From positions 284,464 through 348,463 of the forward strand of contig CAVYBR010000004.1 of NCBI GenBank assembly GCA_963766765.1: DNA of 64,000 bases. The letters are read 5' to 3'. Source of the DNA: JACCQS01 sp963766765 (GTDB lineage: Bacteria; Actinomycetota; Actinomycetes; Mycobacteriales; Geodermatophilaceae). Positions 32,835 through 41,719 of this stretch are shown here, piece by piece (the stretch's first letter is position 1; each line of letters opens with the position of its first letter). The position numbers and the translations under genes are program-made. Below the pieces are notes generated by a model. That model was not told where the DNA came from. It saw only the letters and a list, made by a program, of their open reading frames with translations, and searched no databases.

Positions 32835-34036
32835 GGAACCGACACTCGTACGGTCGTGCCTCGCCCGGGCCGGCTGCTGATCGAGAGTGATCCGTCGATG
32901 TCGGCCACGCGGGTGCGCATGCCGTGCAAGCCGAAGCGACCGTCAGCGCCATCGACGCCGTCGGCGGCGAAGCCCCGGCCGTCGTCGCAGACGGTCAACG
33001 TCGTGTCCTTCTCGTCGAAGGCAAGCGTCACCGCCACCGCCCGCGCCGCCGAGTGCTTGCGGACGTTGGTCAGCGCCTCCTGGGCGGCTCGCAGTAGTAC
33101 GACTTCGGTCGCCGGACTCAGCGATCGTTCCTGTCCCTCGATCGTCAACTCTGTTGCCACACCCGGCATTTCGGCATCCAGGCGTTGGGTGAGCCGGCCG
33201 AGTGCTCCGACGAGTCCCTGCTCGCGCAGCGTGGACGGGGACAGTGCGGCGACGAGAGAGCGCGACTCGTCGAGGTTCTCCCGAGCAGCCGTACGGGCGA
33301 GGTTGAGTTGTTCCCTTGCCTTGGCCGGATCCCGATCCAGCGTCGCGTCCGCGGCCTCCAGGAGCATGACGATGCTGGTGAATCCCTGGGCCAGAGTGTC
33401 GTGGATCTCCCGAGAGAGCCGCTCGCGTTCGGCCGCGACGCCGCTCTCATGGCTCAGCGCTGCCACTTCGGCGCGAGCGCGCTCCAACTCCTCGATGAGC
33501 CCGGCCCGCTGCTGACTCTGGGCGATGATGCCGCTGATCCAGAACCCGATGACGACCGCGAACGCGAACGACACGAGCAGGCCGATCACCAGACCCCAGC
33601 GCTCCGGGCCGACCACCACCCCGGAGCTGATCAGCGCCGCGGCGTAGCCGATCATGAGGAGCGCCACCGCGACGATGGCCTCCCCGAACCGGTGCAGCAT
33701 CGCGAAGATCTGCGGGACCAGGATGAATGCCGACCAGCTGATCTCCGGCACGAGCCATGCAGTCCCGCAGGCCAGAACGATGGCGCTGACCACGTACGAG
33801 CGGGCCTGCCACTGGCTGTGGTCCCGCATCAGACTCGGCACGCCGAAGGCGAGGTATACAAGCCCCCACACCACGCACAGCCCCACTGCCGCCCACTGCC
33901 GCCATGACGAGACATCGCTGCCAGCCAGAGCTGCCGTGCCGATCACGGCGAGCATCCCGGCAAAGGCGAGGTGCCAACCCAGGACCGTCCGTTCCCAGAA
34001 GTGCCGGCGATCGGGTACGGGCGCGGCCGTACTCAT
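32831..34036 (-). CDS. NarX-like sensor histidine kinase with multi-pass membrane N-terminus
   Basis: A 401-residue protein. The N-terminal ~160 residues contain about six hydrophobic segments and no extracellular domain of note, so it may sense membrane stress. A dimerisation helix follows with the HisKA_3 motif ERERLSREIHDTLAQGF (phospho-acceptor His). The C-terminal HATPase has RAAQEALTNVRKHSAA (N-box), VCDDGRGF and FGLHGMRTRV (G-box). It overlaps the response-regulator start by 4 bp (ATGA), so the two are co-translated. The ABC-2 permease gene lies 7 bp upstream in the same direction. Confidence 0.92.
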   Translation of the reverse strand: MSTAAPVPDRRHFWERTVLGWHLAFAGMLAVIGTAALAGSDVSSWRQWAAVGLCVVWGLVYLAFGVPSLMRDHSQWQARSYVVSAIVLACGTAWLVPEISWSAFILVPQIFAMLHRFGEAIVAVALLMIGYAAALISSGVVVGPERWGLVIGLLVSFAFAVVIGFWISGIIAQSQQRAGLIEELERARAEVAALSHESGVAAERERLSREIHDTLAQGFTSIVMLLEAADATLDRDPAKAREQLNLARTAARENLDESRSLVAALSPSTLREQGLVGALGRLTQRLDAEMPGVATELTIEGQERSLSPATEVVLLRAAQEALTNVRKHSAARAVAVTLAFDEKDTTLTVCDDGRGFAADGVDGADGRFGLHGMRTRVADIDGSLSISSRPGRGTTVRVSVP

Positions 34037-34043
34037 GTGCGGA

Positions 34044-34907
34044 TCAGCCGTCCGCGCGATCGCGCCAGCGGAAGACGAGCACGCACAAGATCATGCCTGC
34101 GATCGTCCAGGCACCCAGAACCAGAGCAACCTTGTCGAGCTCGAACGAACCCGCGGCTTCCTGGGCGGCGAAGGAGTCCGGCAGGAACGCGGCCCGCATC
34201 CCTTGGGTCAGCCACTTGAGCGGGAAGATCGCAGCGAAGTTCTGCATCCACGACGGCAGATCGGTGAAGACGAAGAACACACCCGAGGTGAACTGCAGTA
34301 TGAGGGCGATCGGCGTGACGATGGCGGGCGCGGACTTGCCGTTCTTGATCGCGCTGGAGAACGCGATGCCGAGCAGGGAGCAGGCGGCTAGCCCCAGCAG
34401 GGTGACCCAGACGAACGTCGCCCACTTCCCGGCCGTCGAGGGCAGGTCGATGTCGTAGACGAGCACGCCGACCAGCAGGAGCAGGGCGATCGTGGCAACG
34501 CCCACCACGATGACCTGGACCACCTTGCCGACGAAGTAGGCGGACTTGGGCATCGGGGTGCCTGACAGGCGCTTGAGCCGCCCCTCGCTGCGTTCGATGG
34601 CGATGGTGATCGCCAGGTTCTGGAAGCCCGAGGCCAGCACGCCGGACGCGACCATCCCGGCCATGAAGTACTGCACGAAGCTCAGGCCCGGCGAGATCTC
34701 GAAGTTCAACACCGCCCCGAAGATCAGCAGCAGCATCGACGGGAAGATCAACGTGAAGACGAGGGCTTCCTTCTGCCGGAAGAACTCGAGGATCTCGACC
34801 CGTGCCCGCGCGAGGTAGACCTGCGATTTCGGCGGTAGCTCTCCCGGCTCGTTCGTCATAGCGGACCGCGACTCGTGCGTCGCGCTGTCAGTCGGTGGGT
34901 TGCTCAT
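34044..34907 (-). CDS. ABC-2 type transporter permease
   Basis: A 287-residue membrane protein with about six hydrophobic helices and the ABC-2 permease layout: FRQKEALVFTLIFPSMLLLIFGAV near the N-terminus, a middle helix VVQVIVVGVATIALLLLVGVLVYDI and the typical LPSWMQNFAAIFPLKWLTQGMR loop before the last helix. The ATG at 34907 overlaps the ATPase gene by 20 bp; a second in-frame ATG at 34859 is equally plausible and would leave a 28-bp gap. It forms an exporter with the ATPase at 34888-35820. Substrate unknown. Confidence 0.9.
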   Translation of the reverse strand: MSNPPTDSATHESRSAMTNEPGELPPKSQVYLARARVEILEFFRQKEALVFTLIFPSMLLLIFGAVLNFEISPGLSFVQYFMAGMVASGVLASGFQNLAITIAIERSEGRLKRLSGTPMPKSAYFVGKVVQVIVVGVATIALLLLVGVLVYDIDLPSTAGKWATFVWVTLLGLAACSLLGIAFSSAIKNGKSAPAIVTPIALILQFTSGVFFVFTDLPSWMQNFAAIFPLKWLTQGMRAAFLPDSFAAQEAAGSFELDKVALVLGAWTIAGMILCVLVFRWRDRADG

Positions 34908-35820
34908 GCGTGTGTCCGATCATCTGGAGGTAGATGTCCTCGAGGCTCGGGCGCTGCACCGAGAGTTCGGGGATCTCCCCGCCCAGGCGCTGGCTCAATG
35001 TCTGGATGACTGCGGTCGGGGTCGGCGTGGTTTGCTCTTTGTGCTGACCGTCCTCGACCCAGCGCACCCGAGCCGGCGCCAGATGGCGACCACCGAGTTC
35101 GGCGGGACGGGCCACTTCGACGATGCTGCCCGCGGCGATGACCCCCACCCGGTCGGCCAAGGCTTCGGCCTCATCGAGGTAGTGCGTGGTCAGCAGCATC
35201 GTCGTGCCGAGCTCGCGCAGTTGCCGGATCAGCTCCCAGAACTGCCGCCGGGCCTCTGGGTCGAAGCCGGTCGTCGGCTCGTCGAGGAAGAGCAGGCGCG
35301 GCCGGCCGACGATGCCCAAGGCCACGTCGAGGCGTCGCTGCTGTCCGCCGGACAGGGAGCTGGCCCGCGCTTTGAGCTTCTCGGTCAACCCGACCAGCCC
35401 GATGACCTCCTCGACCGGGCGCGGGTTCGCGAAGTAGGAAGCCTGCACCCGGACCATTTCGGCGACGGTGAGTTCGCTGTCGCCTCCCTTGTTCTGCAGA
35501 ACGATGCCGATCTGCGACTTCCAGCGACCGTCACCCTTGGCCGGGTCGACGCCGAGGACACTGACGTCTCCGGCGTCGCGGCGGCGATAGCCTTCGAGGA
35601 TCTCGACGGTCGTGGTCTTGCCGGCGCCGTTGGGACCGAGAAGAGCGAAGATCTCGCCCCGGCCGATCTCCAGGTCCACTCCGGCGACTGCATCGTGATC
35701 GCCGTAGGTCTTGCGCAGGCCGGTCACGCTGATGGCGACCTCAGTCGCAGACCCGGCGGAGCGAGCCGGTTCTTGGGCCAGGCCCGCGGAATTCGTTGTC
35801 CCCGCGGAATTTGTTGTCAT
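34888..35820 (-). CDS. ABC transporter ATP-binding protein (exporter, DrrA-like)
   Basis: A 310-residue ATPase. Walker A is LLGPNGAGKTTTVEILEGY, the Q-loop is GIVLQNKGG, the signature LSGGQQRRLDVALG, Walker B RLLFLDEPTTGFDP and the H-loop LLTTHYLDEAE. A C-terminal ~70-residue extension fits DrrA/CcmA-type exporters. The start at 35820 was chosen over a GTG at 35838. The first residues are a duplicated 6-residue string (TTNSAG twice) encoded by an 18-bp tandem repeat, so the N-terminal tail before residue ~28 is probably disordered. The permease and the two-component genes follow. Confidence 0.93.
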   Translation of the reverse strand: MTTNSAGTTNSAGLAQEPARSAGSATEVAISVTGLRKTYGDHDAVAGVDLEIGRGEIFALLGPNGAGKTTTVEILEGYRRRDAGDVSVLGVDPAKGDGRWKSQIGIVLQNKGGDSELTVAEMVRVQASYFANPRPVEEVIGLVGLTEKLKARASSLSGGQQRRLDVALGIVGRPRLLFLDEPTTGFDPEARRQFWELIRQLRELGTTMLLTTHYLDEAEALADRVGVIAAGSIVEVARPAELGGRHLAPARVRWVEDGQHKEQTTPTPTAVIQTLSQRLGGEIPELSVQRPSLEDIYLQMIGHTHEQPTD

Positions 35821-35910
35821 AGTGCGAGCCTCCCGCACGTCGGTGACCGGCTCTACGCCCGGGTGGCTGGGAGTGGGTCAGTCGTTCGGTGGATGCGGCG
35901 GCCCGGCAGG

Positions 35911-37182
35911 TCAGGGTGCGATGCGGTCCACGATCAGCGGGAGAAGGTCGTCGTCGGTGTCGATGCCGATCGCGTTCTCCAACGCCTCGAGCGCTCGCGG
36001 AATTCGATCGGCGTCGTCAGTGTGCAGCTCCAACAACGGATCACCCGCACGTACGTCATCGCCCACGGCGACGTGCCAGGTGACGCCTGCGGTCGCTGAA
36101 ACCGGGTCCTGCTTCCTGGCCCGGCCGGCCCCGAGCCGCCAGGCCGCGACACCGACTCCGTAGGCGTCCAGGCGGGTGAGCCGGCCCGAGGCCGGGGCCG
36201 AGACGACGTGGTGCTCCTTCGCAATCGGAAGTGCGGCATCCGGATCACCGCCCTGCGCGGCGATCATCGCCTTCCAGGTGTCCATCGCCTTGCCACTTGC
36301 CAGTACCGCGGCGGGGTCGGCGTCATGCACGCCGGCACCGGCGAGCATCTCCTGGGCCAGCCGCACGGTGAGCTCCACGACGTCGGCCGGGCCACCCCCG
36401 GCCAGCACCTCGACCGACTCCGCTACCTCGACCGCGTTTCCGGCCGCTCGACCCAGCGGCCGGTCCATGGCCGTGACCAGCGCGACGGTATGTACGCCGG
36501 CCTCGATCCCGATGCCGACCATCGTGCGAGCGAGCTCCGTCGCGTCGTCGACGGTCTTCATGAAGGCCCCAGATCCGACCTTGACGTCCAGGACGAGCGC
36601 GCCGGCCCCCTCGGCGATCTTCTTGCTCATGATCGAGCTCGCGATCAGGGGAATGGACTCCACGGTCCCGGTCACGTCGCGCAGCGCGTACAACTTCTTG
36701 TCCGCCGGGGCGAGGGTGTCACCCGCGGCGCAGACCACCGCACCGACGCTGCGCAGTTGGGCGATGTAGTCGTCGTGACTCACGTCCGCCCGCCAGCCCG
36801 GGATGGATTCGAGCTTGTCCAGCGTCCCGCCGGTGTGCCCGAGGCCACGCCCGGAAAGCTGGGGTACGGCCACACCGCAGGCAGCCACGAGCGGAGCAAG
36901 GGGCAGGGTGATCTTGTCCCCGACTCCACCGGTGGAGTGCTTGTCGGCAGTGGGGCGGCCGAGGTCACCCAGCTGCATCCGTTCGCCGGAGTCGATCATC
37001 GCGTTCGTCCACCGCGCGAGTTCGGTCGCAGCCATACCGCGGAAGACGATCGCCATGAGCAGCGCTGCCATCTGCTCATCGCCGACCGCACCCTTGGTGT
37101 AGGCGTCGATGACCCAGTCGACCTGCTCGTCGGTCAGGGTGTGCCCGTCCCGCTTGGCCCGGATGACGTCAATCGCATCCAT
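35911..37182 (-). CDS. deoA: thymidine/pyrimidine-nucleoside phosphorylase
   Basis: A 423-residue protein. The start MDAIDVIRAKRDGHTLTDEQ, the MAMLLMAIVFRGM-like helix and the phosphate-binding signature KHSTGGVGDKITLPLAPLVA identify the thymidine phosphorylase family, followed by GRGLGHTGGTLDKLESIPG and SSIMSKKIAEGA. The C-terminal domain carries the GAGRARKQDPVSATAGVTW stretch. It cleaves (deoxy)uridine or thymidine to base plus (deoxy)ribose 1-phosphate. The start overlaps the cdd stop (TAATG). It is the last gene of the importer-cdd-deoA operon. Confidence 0.95.
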   Translation of the reverse strand: MDAIDVIRAKRDGHTLTDEQVDWVIDAYTKGAVGDEQMAALLMAIVFRGMAATELARWTNAMIDSGERMQLGDLGRPTADKHSTGGVGDKITLPLAPLVAACGVAVPQLSGRGLGHTGGTLDKLESIPGWRADVSHDDYIAQLRSVGAVVCAAGDTLAPADKKLYALRDVTGTVESIPLIASSIMSKKIAEGAGALVLDVKVGSGAFMKTVDDATELARTMVGIGIEAGVHTVALVTAMDRPLGRAAGNAVEVAESVEVLAGGGPADVVELTVRLAQEMLAGAGVHDADPAAVLASGKAMDTWKAMIAAQGGDPDAALPIAKEHHVVSAPASGRLTRLDAYGVGVAAWRLGAGRARKQDPVSATAGVTWHVAVGDDVRAGDPLLELHTDDADRIPRALEALENAIGIDTDDDLLPLIVDRIAP

Positions 37183-37604
37183 TACATGCGGCCCTCGCGT
37201 TCAGATGCAGCCACCAGGTCATCCGGCCCGAAGGCGTCGGGGAGAACCTCGGTCATCGCCATGATCCCGTGTGCGGTCTTCAGCAGCAGCTCCGCACCGC
37301 CTTGCTCCCAAAGCAGTTGGCGACAGCGGCCGCACGGCATCAGCGGCTGACCGTCACCACCGACGCAGGCCAGCGCGACCAGCCGCCCGCCGCCGCTGGC
37401 ATGCAGGGCACTGACCAGCCCGCACTCCGCGCACAGCCCCAGTCCGTATGACGCGTTCTCCACGTTGCAACCGGCCACGATCCGGCCGTCGTCCACCAGG
37501 GCTGCAGCGCCGACCGGAAAGTGTGAGTACGGCGCGTACGCATGTCCCATCGCGTCAACGGCGGCCGCTGTCAACGCGTCCCAATCGACGTCGGGCCGCG
37601 TCAC
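37182..37604 (-). CDS. cdd: cytidine deaminase
   Basis: A 140-residue zinc deaminase beginning at GTG 37604, which overlaps the upstream permease stop (GTGA). Visible motifs are AYAPYSHFPVGAAALVDDG, GCNVENASYGLGLCAECG with one zinc Cys and the catalytic Glu, and MPCGRCRQLLWE with the other two zinc Cys. It deaminates cytidine and deoxycytidine to uridine forms, which the downstream deoA can phosphorolyse and upp can salvage. Length is typical of the tetrameric class. Confidence 0.95.
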   Translation of the reverse strand: MTRPDVDWDALTAAAVDAMGHAYAPYSHFPVGAAALVDDGRIVAGCNVENASYGLGLCAECGLVSALHASGGGRLVALACVGGDGQPLMPCGRCRQLLWEQGGAELLLKTAHGIMAMTEVLPDAFGPDDLVAASEREGRM

Positions 37605-38863
37605 CCAGCCTCGCCTCGGCGATAGACCAATCCGTCAGCAGCGGGCATTCGCAATCGTTGCGACGCAAGGGCAAGCACGAGAAGCGTTGCAACGTAAGGT
37701 GTCATCCCCGTGAAGTCGGCTGGGATCTCGTCGGTGAGGAGGAACCAGACGAGGATCAGGCCGGCGAACCCAGCAGTCACGATCGGTTGAATGATCGGCA
37801 CGCGCCGGACGATCTGCCAAGCGGCAATGACCACCATCAGGAAGACAAGGACCAGCAACAGTGCGTGCACCGACGTGCCGCCGCTGCGTAGTCGCAGCGC
37901 GTCGGTGTAGCCGAACAGCCCAGCACCTGCGGCCAATCCACCGGGGCGCCAGTTGCCGAAGATCATGGCGGCCAGGCCGATGAAGCCGCGGCCGCCGGTC
38001 TGCCCGTCCCGATAGGAACTCGAGGCCACGATCGCCAGGAATGCACCGCCGAGACCGGACAGGCCGCCGGAGACGAGCACAGCGATGTACTTGTACTTGT
38101 AGACATTGACGCCGAGCGTTTCCGCAGCCGCCGGGTTCTCACCGCAGGAACGCAGCCGAAGACCAAAGGCCGTGCGCCACAGGATGAGGTATGTCCCGAT
38201 GATCAGCAGCACCGCGATGATCGTGAGCATGGAGACGTTGTTCGTGAGAGCGCGCAGCGCGGCAGCAACGTCGGACACGAAGAACCAGTGCTTGTCCGCG
38301 ATCGTGCCGAGTCCGTCGGCGACTCCGGGGACGGTGATGGCAGGGAGATCCGGTACGGACGGCGACTGTGTGGAGCCGCCCCCTTCGACGCCCTCGAACG
38401 CCACTGCCGCCAGGTATTGCGTGGCGCCCAACCCGAGGATGTTGATCGCCACCCCGGACACGATGTGGTCGACGCCGAACGTCACCGTCGCGACGGCATG
38501 GATGAGTCCGCCGATCGCGCCGAGGCCGACGCCGACGAGCACCCCAGCCCACGCGCCCCACTGATAGCCGGCCCAGCCCGCCCCGAAGGTCCCGAGGATC
38601 ATCATTCCCTCGAGGCCGATGTTGACCACGCCGGCGCGCTCGGCCCACAGACCGCCCAGACCAGCCATCGCGATCGGGATCGCCAGGCCGATCGTGGCGC
38701 CGATGGTTCCCGCTGAGTCGATGTCGTTTGCGCCGGTAATCACCCGGACCAACGACAGCAGGAAGAGCAATCCCGCGATCGCCAGCAGGACGCGAGGCAG
38801 CATCCGACGACGCTTGGGGGTGTCCGGCACCCGTTCGGTCCCTACCTGCAAGCCGGCGCTCAT
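37601..38863 (-). CDS. nucleoside ABC importer permease (second, BPD_transp_2 family)
   Basis: A 420-residue permease with about ten hydrophobic helices. GATIGLAIPIAMAGLGGLWAERAGVVNIGLEGMMILGTFG is the conserved front part of YufQ/NupQ-type nucleoside permeases, followed by VDHIVSGVAINILGLGATQY and SCGENPAAAETLGVNVYKYK, the cytoplasmic coupling loop. It overlaps both neighbours by 4 bp (cdd downstream, first permease upstream), so it is tightly co-translated. With the other permease, the double ATPase and the BMP lipoprotein it forms a complete importer, and the fused cdd and deoA genes point to nucleosides as cargo. Confidence 0.92.
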   Translation of the reverse strand: MSAGLQVGTERVPDTPKRRRMLPRVLLAIAGLLFLLSLVRVITGANDIDSAGTIGATIGLAIPIAMAGLGGLWAERAGVVNIGLEGMMILGTFGAGWAGYQWGAWAGVLVGVGLGAIGGLIHAVATVTFGVDHIVSGVAINILGLGATQYLAAVAFEGVEGGGSTQSPSVPDLPAITVPGVADGLGTIADKHWFFVSDVAAALRALTNNVSMLTIIAVLLIIGTYLILWRTAFGLRLRSCGENPAAAETLGVNVYKYKYIAVLVSGGLSGLGGAFLAIVASSSYRDGQTGGRGFIGLAAMIFGNWRPGGLAAGAGLFGYTDALRLRSGGTSVHALLLVLVFLMVVIAAWQIVRRVPIIQPIVTAGFAGLILVWFLLTDEIPADFTGMTPYVATLLVLALASQRLRMPAADGLVYRRGEAG

Positions 38864-40005
38864 GCCGATGTCCTTTCCGGCTCACGCGGCGGTGGCTGTT
38901 CGCCCGGACTGCCGGTGGTTTCTATCGCCTCGCCTGCCTCCAGAGCCCTGGCAACGCGTTGTTGCTCATCGCGGACCCGGTAGCGGCGGACCAACTCGTA
39001 GGAGATGACCACAGCCAGGACGATCACGCCCTGCATGATCGTGATGATCTCGGGGGAAACTCCGGCGATGATCTGCAGCGGGTTGCCGGCCACCTCCAGA
39101 TAGGCGAACAGCAGGGCGCCGAACCCCACCCCGATCGGGTGGTTGCGCCCGAGCAGCGCCACCGCGATCCCGGTGAACCCGAGTCCACCTGGGAAGGTCA
39201 AGCCGTAGGAGTAGGACTCACCGAAGACCAGCGGAAGACCGACCAGGCCGGCCATGCCGCCGGACAGCAGCATCGAGATGATGACCATGCGCTTGACGTC
39301 GATCCCGCTGGAGACCGCCGCACCCTGCGACCGCCCCGTCGCCCGCAGCCGGAAGCCGAATCGCGTGCGGTTGAGCACGACCCAGTAGGCGATGCCGGCC
39401 AGGATCGCCAGGACGATGAGGCTGTTGACCGGCTCGGTCGATCCTGGGATCAGGTCGATTCCCGGCGCCCGGGAACTCTCGGCGATCAGCGGTGTCGTGA
39501 TGTCGTTGCCCCGCGCCTCGCCGAATTGGCGCAACAGGAAGGCGACCAATCCGGTGGCGATGGCGTTCAACATGATCGTCGAGATGACTTCGTTGACCCC
39601 GCGCTTGACCTTGAGGTATCCGGCGATTCCGGCCCAGAGTCCGCCGGTGACGCCGGCCACGATGACCGCCAACACGATGGACAGCGGGAACGGCAGGCTG
39701 ATGTTTCCGGCCACCATCGCCGCGGCAAACGCAGCGACCCGGTACTGCCCGTCCACACCGATGTTGAAGAGATTCATCCGGAACCCGATGGCAACGGCCA
39801 GGGCGGACAGGTAGTAGATCGTGGCGAGGTTGAGGATCTGGGCGATGCTGCGCGGCCGCAAGCCGACCTCCAGCACCGTCTGCCAGGTGAGCCCGAAGGG
39901 GTCCCCCGTCGCAACCAGGATCAAGCTGGTCAACACGACGGAGAACGCGATAGCCAGGACTGGGGCGGCGAGGGTGATCAGCGCCGCGCGGAGCCGCCCG
40001 CTCAC
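38860..40005 (-). CDS. nucleoside ABC importer permease (first, BPD_transp_2 family)
   Basis: A 381-residue permease with about nine helices. The family string ATIYYLSALAVAIGFRMNLFNIGVDGQYRVAA is that of YufP/NupP-type permeases, followed by GVNEVISTIMLNAIATGLV and RATGRSQGAAVSSGIDVKRM as the ATPase-coupling loop. It overlaps the ATPase gene by 4 bp at its start and the second permease by 4 bp at its end. The N-terminal helix lies within the first 30 residues. The C-terminal ~35 residues are Glu/Pro-rich and cytoplasmic. Confidence 0.92.
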   Translation of the reverse strand: MSGRLRAALITLAAPVLAIAFSVVLTSLILVATGDPFGLTWQTVLEVGLRPRSIAQILNLATIYYLSALAVAIGFRMNLFNIGVDGQYRVAAFAAAMVAGNISLPFPLSIVLAVIVAGVTGGLWAGIAGYLKVKRGVNEVISTIMLNAIATGLVAFLLRQFGEARGNDITTPLIAESSRAPGIDLIPGSTEPVNSLIVLAILAGIAYWVVLNRTRFGFRLRATGRSQGAAVSSGIDVKRMVIISMLLSGGMAGLVGLPLVFGESYSYGLTFPGGLGFTGIAVALLGRNHPIGVGFGALLFAYLEVAGNPLQIIAGVSPEIITIMQGVIVLAVVISYELVRRYRVRDEQQRVARALEAGEAIETTGSPGEQPPPREPERTSA

Positions 40006-41555
40006 GTCGATCCTCCATCGGCAGCCGGGCCGGCTCCGGTCATCGCCGACCCGAGTTGCTGCGGCGTCACCTCGGATGGATCGAATTCGCCGATCAGCCG
40101 GCCGCGGAGGATCACCATCAGCCGGTCCGAGAGCCCGATCAGTTCGTCGAGGTCAGCACTGATCAGCAGGGTGGCCAATCCGAGGTGCCGGGCGGTCCGG
40201 ATGTGGTCCCAGATCGCAGCTTGAGCGCCGACGTCAACGCCTCGAGTCGGATGCGAGGCGATCAGCAGGATCGGTTCCCCACTCATCTCGCGGCCGACGA
40301 TCAGTTTCTGTTGATTGCCCCCGGATAGGGCCGAGGCCAGGACGTCGATGCCCGGCGTACGGACGTCGTACTCCTTGACGATCCGGGTCGTGTCCTTGCG
40401 CGCGCCCTGCCGGTCGATCCACGGCCCCTTCATGCTGGGCGGCCCGATGTCGTGACCGAGAATCCGGTTCTCCCACAGCGGCGCTTCCAGCAGCAGTCCG
40501 TGCCGGTGTCGATCCTCGGGGATGTAACCGATGCCCGCCTGCCGGCGGCGCGCGGTGGACCATCCGGTCACGTCTTTGCCGCCCAGGGTGATCTTGCCGG
40601 CTGATGCAGTACGAATGCCCATGATCGTCTCGACGAGCTCCGCCTGACCGTTCCCCTCCACGCCGGCCAGGCCCAGGACCTCGCCCTCGTGGACGTCGAA
40701 GCTGATGTCGCTGAGGAGCCGGCGATCACCGGCCCCGGCCAACGAGATGTCGCGCACCGAGATGCACACCCGGTCGGTGACCGTTGACTCCCGAGTCTCC
40801 GGGGTCGGCAGCTCGCTACCGACCATGAGTTCAGCCAGCTCCCGAGCGGTGGTCTGCTTGGGGTCGACGGTGGCCACGGTCGTGCCGCGCCGGATGACGG
40901 TGATCTCGTCAGCTACCGAGAGCACCTCATCGAGCTTGTGCGAGATGAAGATGACGGTCAGGCCCTCGCTCTTGAGCTCGCGCAGGTTGTCGAAGAGTTC
41001 GTCGACCTCCTGTGGCACCAGCACCGCGGTCGGCTCATCGAGAATGAGGATGCGGGCGCCGCGGTAGAGCACCTTCGCGATCTCGACCCGCTGCCGGTCC
41101 CCGACTCCCAGGTCTTCCACCATTTCGTCGGGGTCGAGGTCGAGCCCGTACGACTCGGACAGCTCACGGATTCGCTTGCGCGCCGCGTCACCGATGCCGT
41201 GCAACTTCTCCGCGCCGAGCACGACGTTTTCCAGGACGGTGAGATTGTCGGCGAGCATGAAGTGCTGGAAGACCATGCCGACGCCACGCTGAATGGCATC
41301 GACCGGCGAGTGCAGGACGACCGGCTTGCCCTCGATTTCGATCGTGCCCTCGTCCGGCCGCTGGACGCCGTACAGGATCTTCATCAACGTGGACTTGCCG
41401 GCGCCGTTCTCACCGACGATCGCGTGCACGTGGCCGCGGGTGACGGTGATGTTGACATCGCTATTGGCGACAACCCCAGGAAATCGCTTCGTGATGCCGG
41501 CGACCCGTACGGCGATGGTGCCCGGCGGGGCCTGACTGACGTCGGTGGTGATCAG
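40002..41555 (-). CDS. nucleoside ABC importer ATPase (two fused ABC domains), probable CTG start
   Basis: A 517-residue double ATPase of the RbsA/YufO type. Domain 1 has Walker A VGENGAGKSTLMKILYG, signature LGVGDRQRVEIAKVLY and Walker B ILILDEPTAVL; domain 2 has the degenerate GVEGNGQAELVETIMG and LSGGNQQKLIVGREM. No ATG, GTG or TTG lies where the family N-terminus should begin; the first GTG (41429) would cut off the strand before Walker A. Upstream in frame the sequence IAVRVAGITKRFPGVVANSD is clearly homologous, and a CTG at 41555 stands 5 nt after GAGGAG, directly after an in-frame stop. I take this CTG as the start. Confidence 0.88.
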   Translation of the reverse strand: MITTDVSQAPPGTIAVRVAGITKRFPGVVANSDVNITVTRGHVHAIVGENGAGKSTLMKILYGVQRPDEGTIEIEGKPVVLHSPVDAIQRGVGMVFQHFMLADNLTVLENVVLGAEKLHGIGDAARKRIRELSESYGLDLDPDEMVEDLGVGDRQRVEIAKVLYRGARILILDEPTAVLVPQEVDELFDNLRELKSEGLTVIFISHKLDEVLSVADEITVIRRGTTVATVDPKQTTARELAELMVGSELPTPETRESTVTDRVCISVRDISLAGAGDRRLLSDISFDVHEGEVLGLAGVEGNGQAELVETIMGIRTASAGKITLGGKDVTGWSTARRRQAGIGYIPEDRHRHGLLLEAPLWENRILGHDIGPPSMKGPWIDRQGARKDTTRIVKEYDVRTPGIDVLASALSGGNQQKLIVGREMSGEPILLIASHPTRGVDVGAQAAIWDHIRTARHLGLATLLISADLDELIGLSDRLMVILRGRLIGEFDPSEVTPQQLGSAMTGAGPAADGGST

Positions 41556-41660
41556 GCACGCTCCTCAGATCATCGATTCGCAGAGGTCGGACGAGCCGAG
41601 GCGCGAACAACGCACATGCGGCTAGGAACACACCGAACAGCAACAACGGTCAACGAGCAA

Positions 41661-41695
41661 GGCCCAGGAGCCGCGAATCGCGCGTCTCCTGGGCC
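41661..41695 (-). terminator. hairpin between bmp lipoprotein and ABC ATPase genes
   Basis: A perfect 10-bp stem, GGCCCAGGAG at 41661-41670 with CTCCTGGGCC at 41686-41695, and a 15-nt loop that can pair further (CGCG/CGCG). On the minus strand it lies just after the BMP lipoprotein gene and ~105 bp before the ATPase start. Such partial terminators commonly let binding proteins be made in excess over the membrane parts of the importer. Confidence 0.7.
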
Positions 41696-41719
41696 CTACC
41701 CGCTACTGAATCCGCAGCG

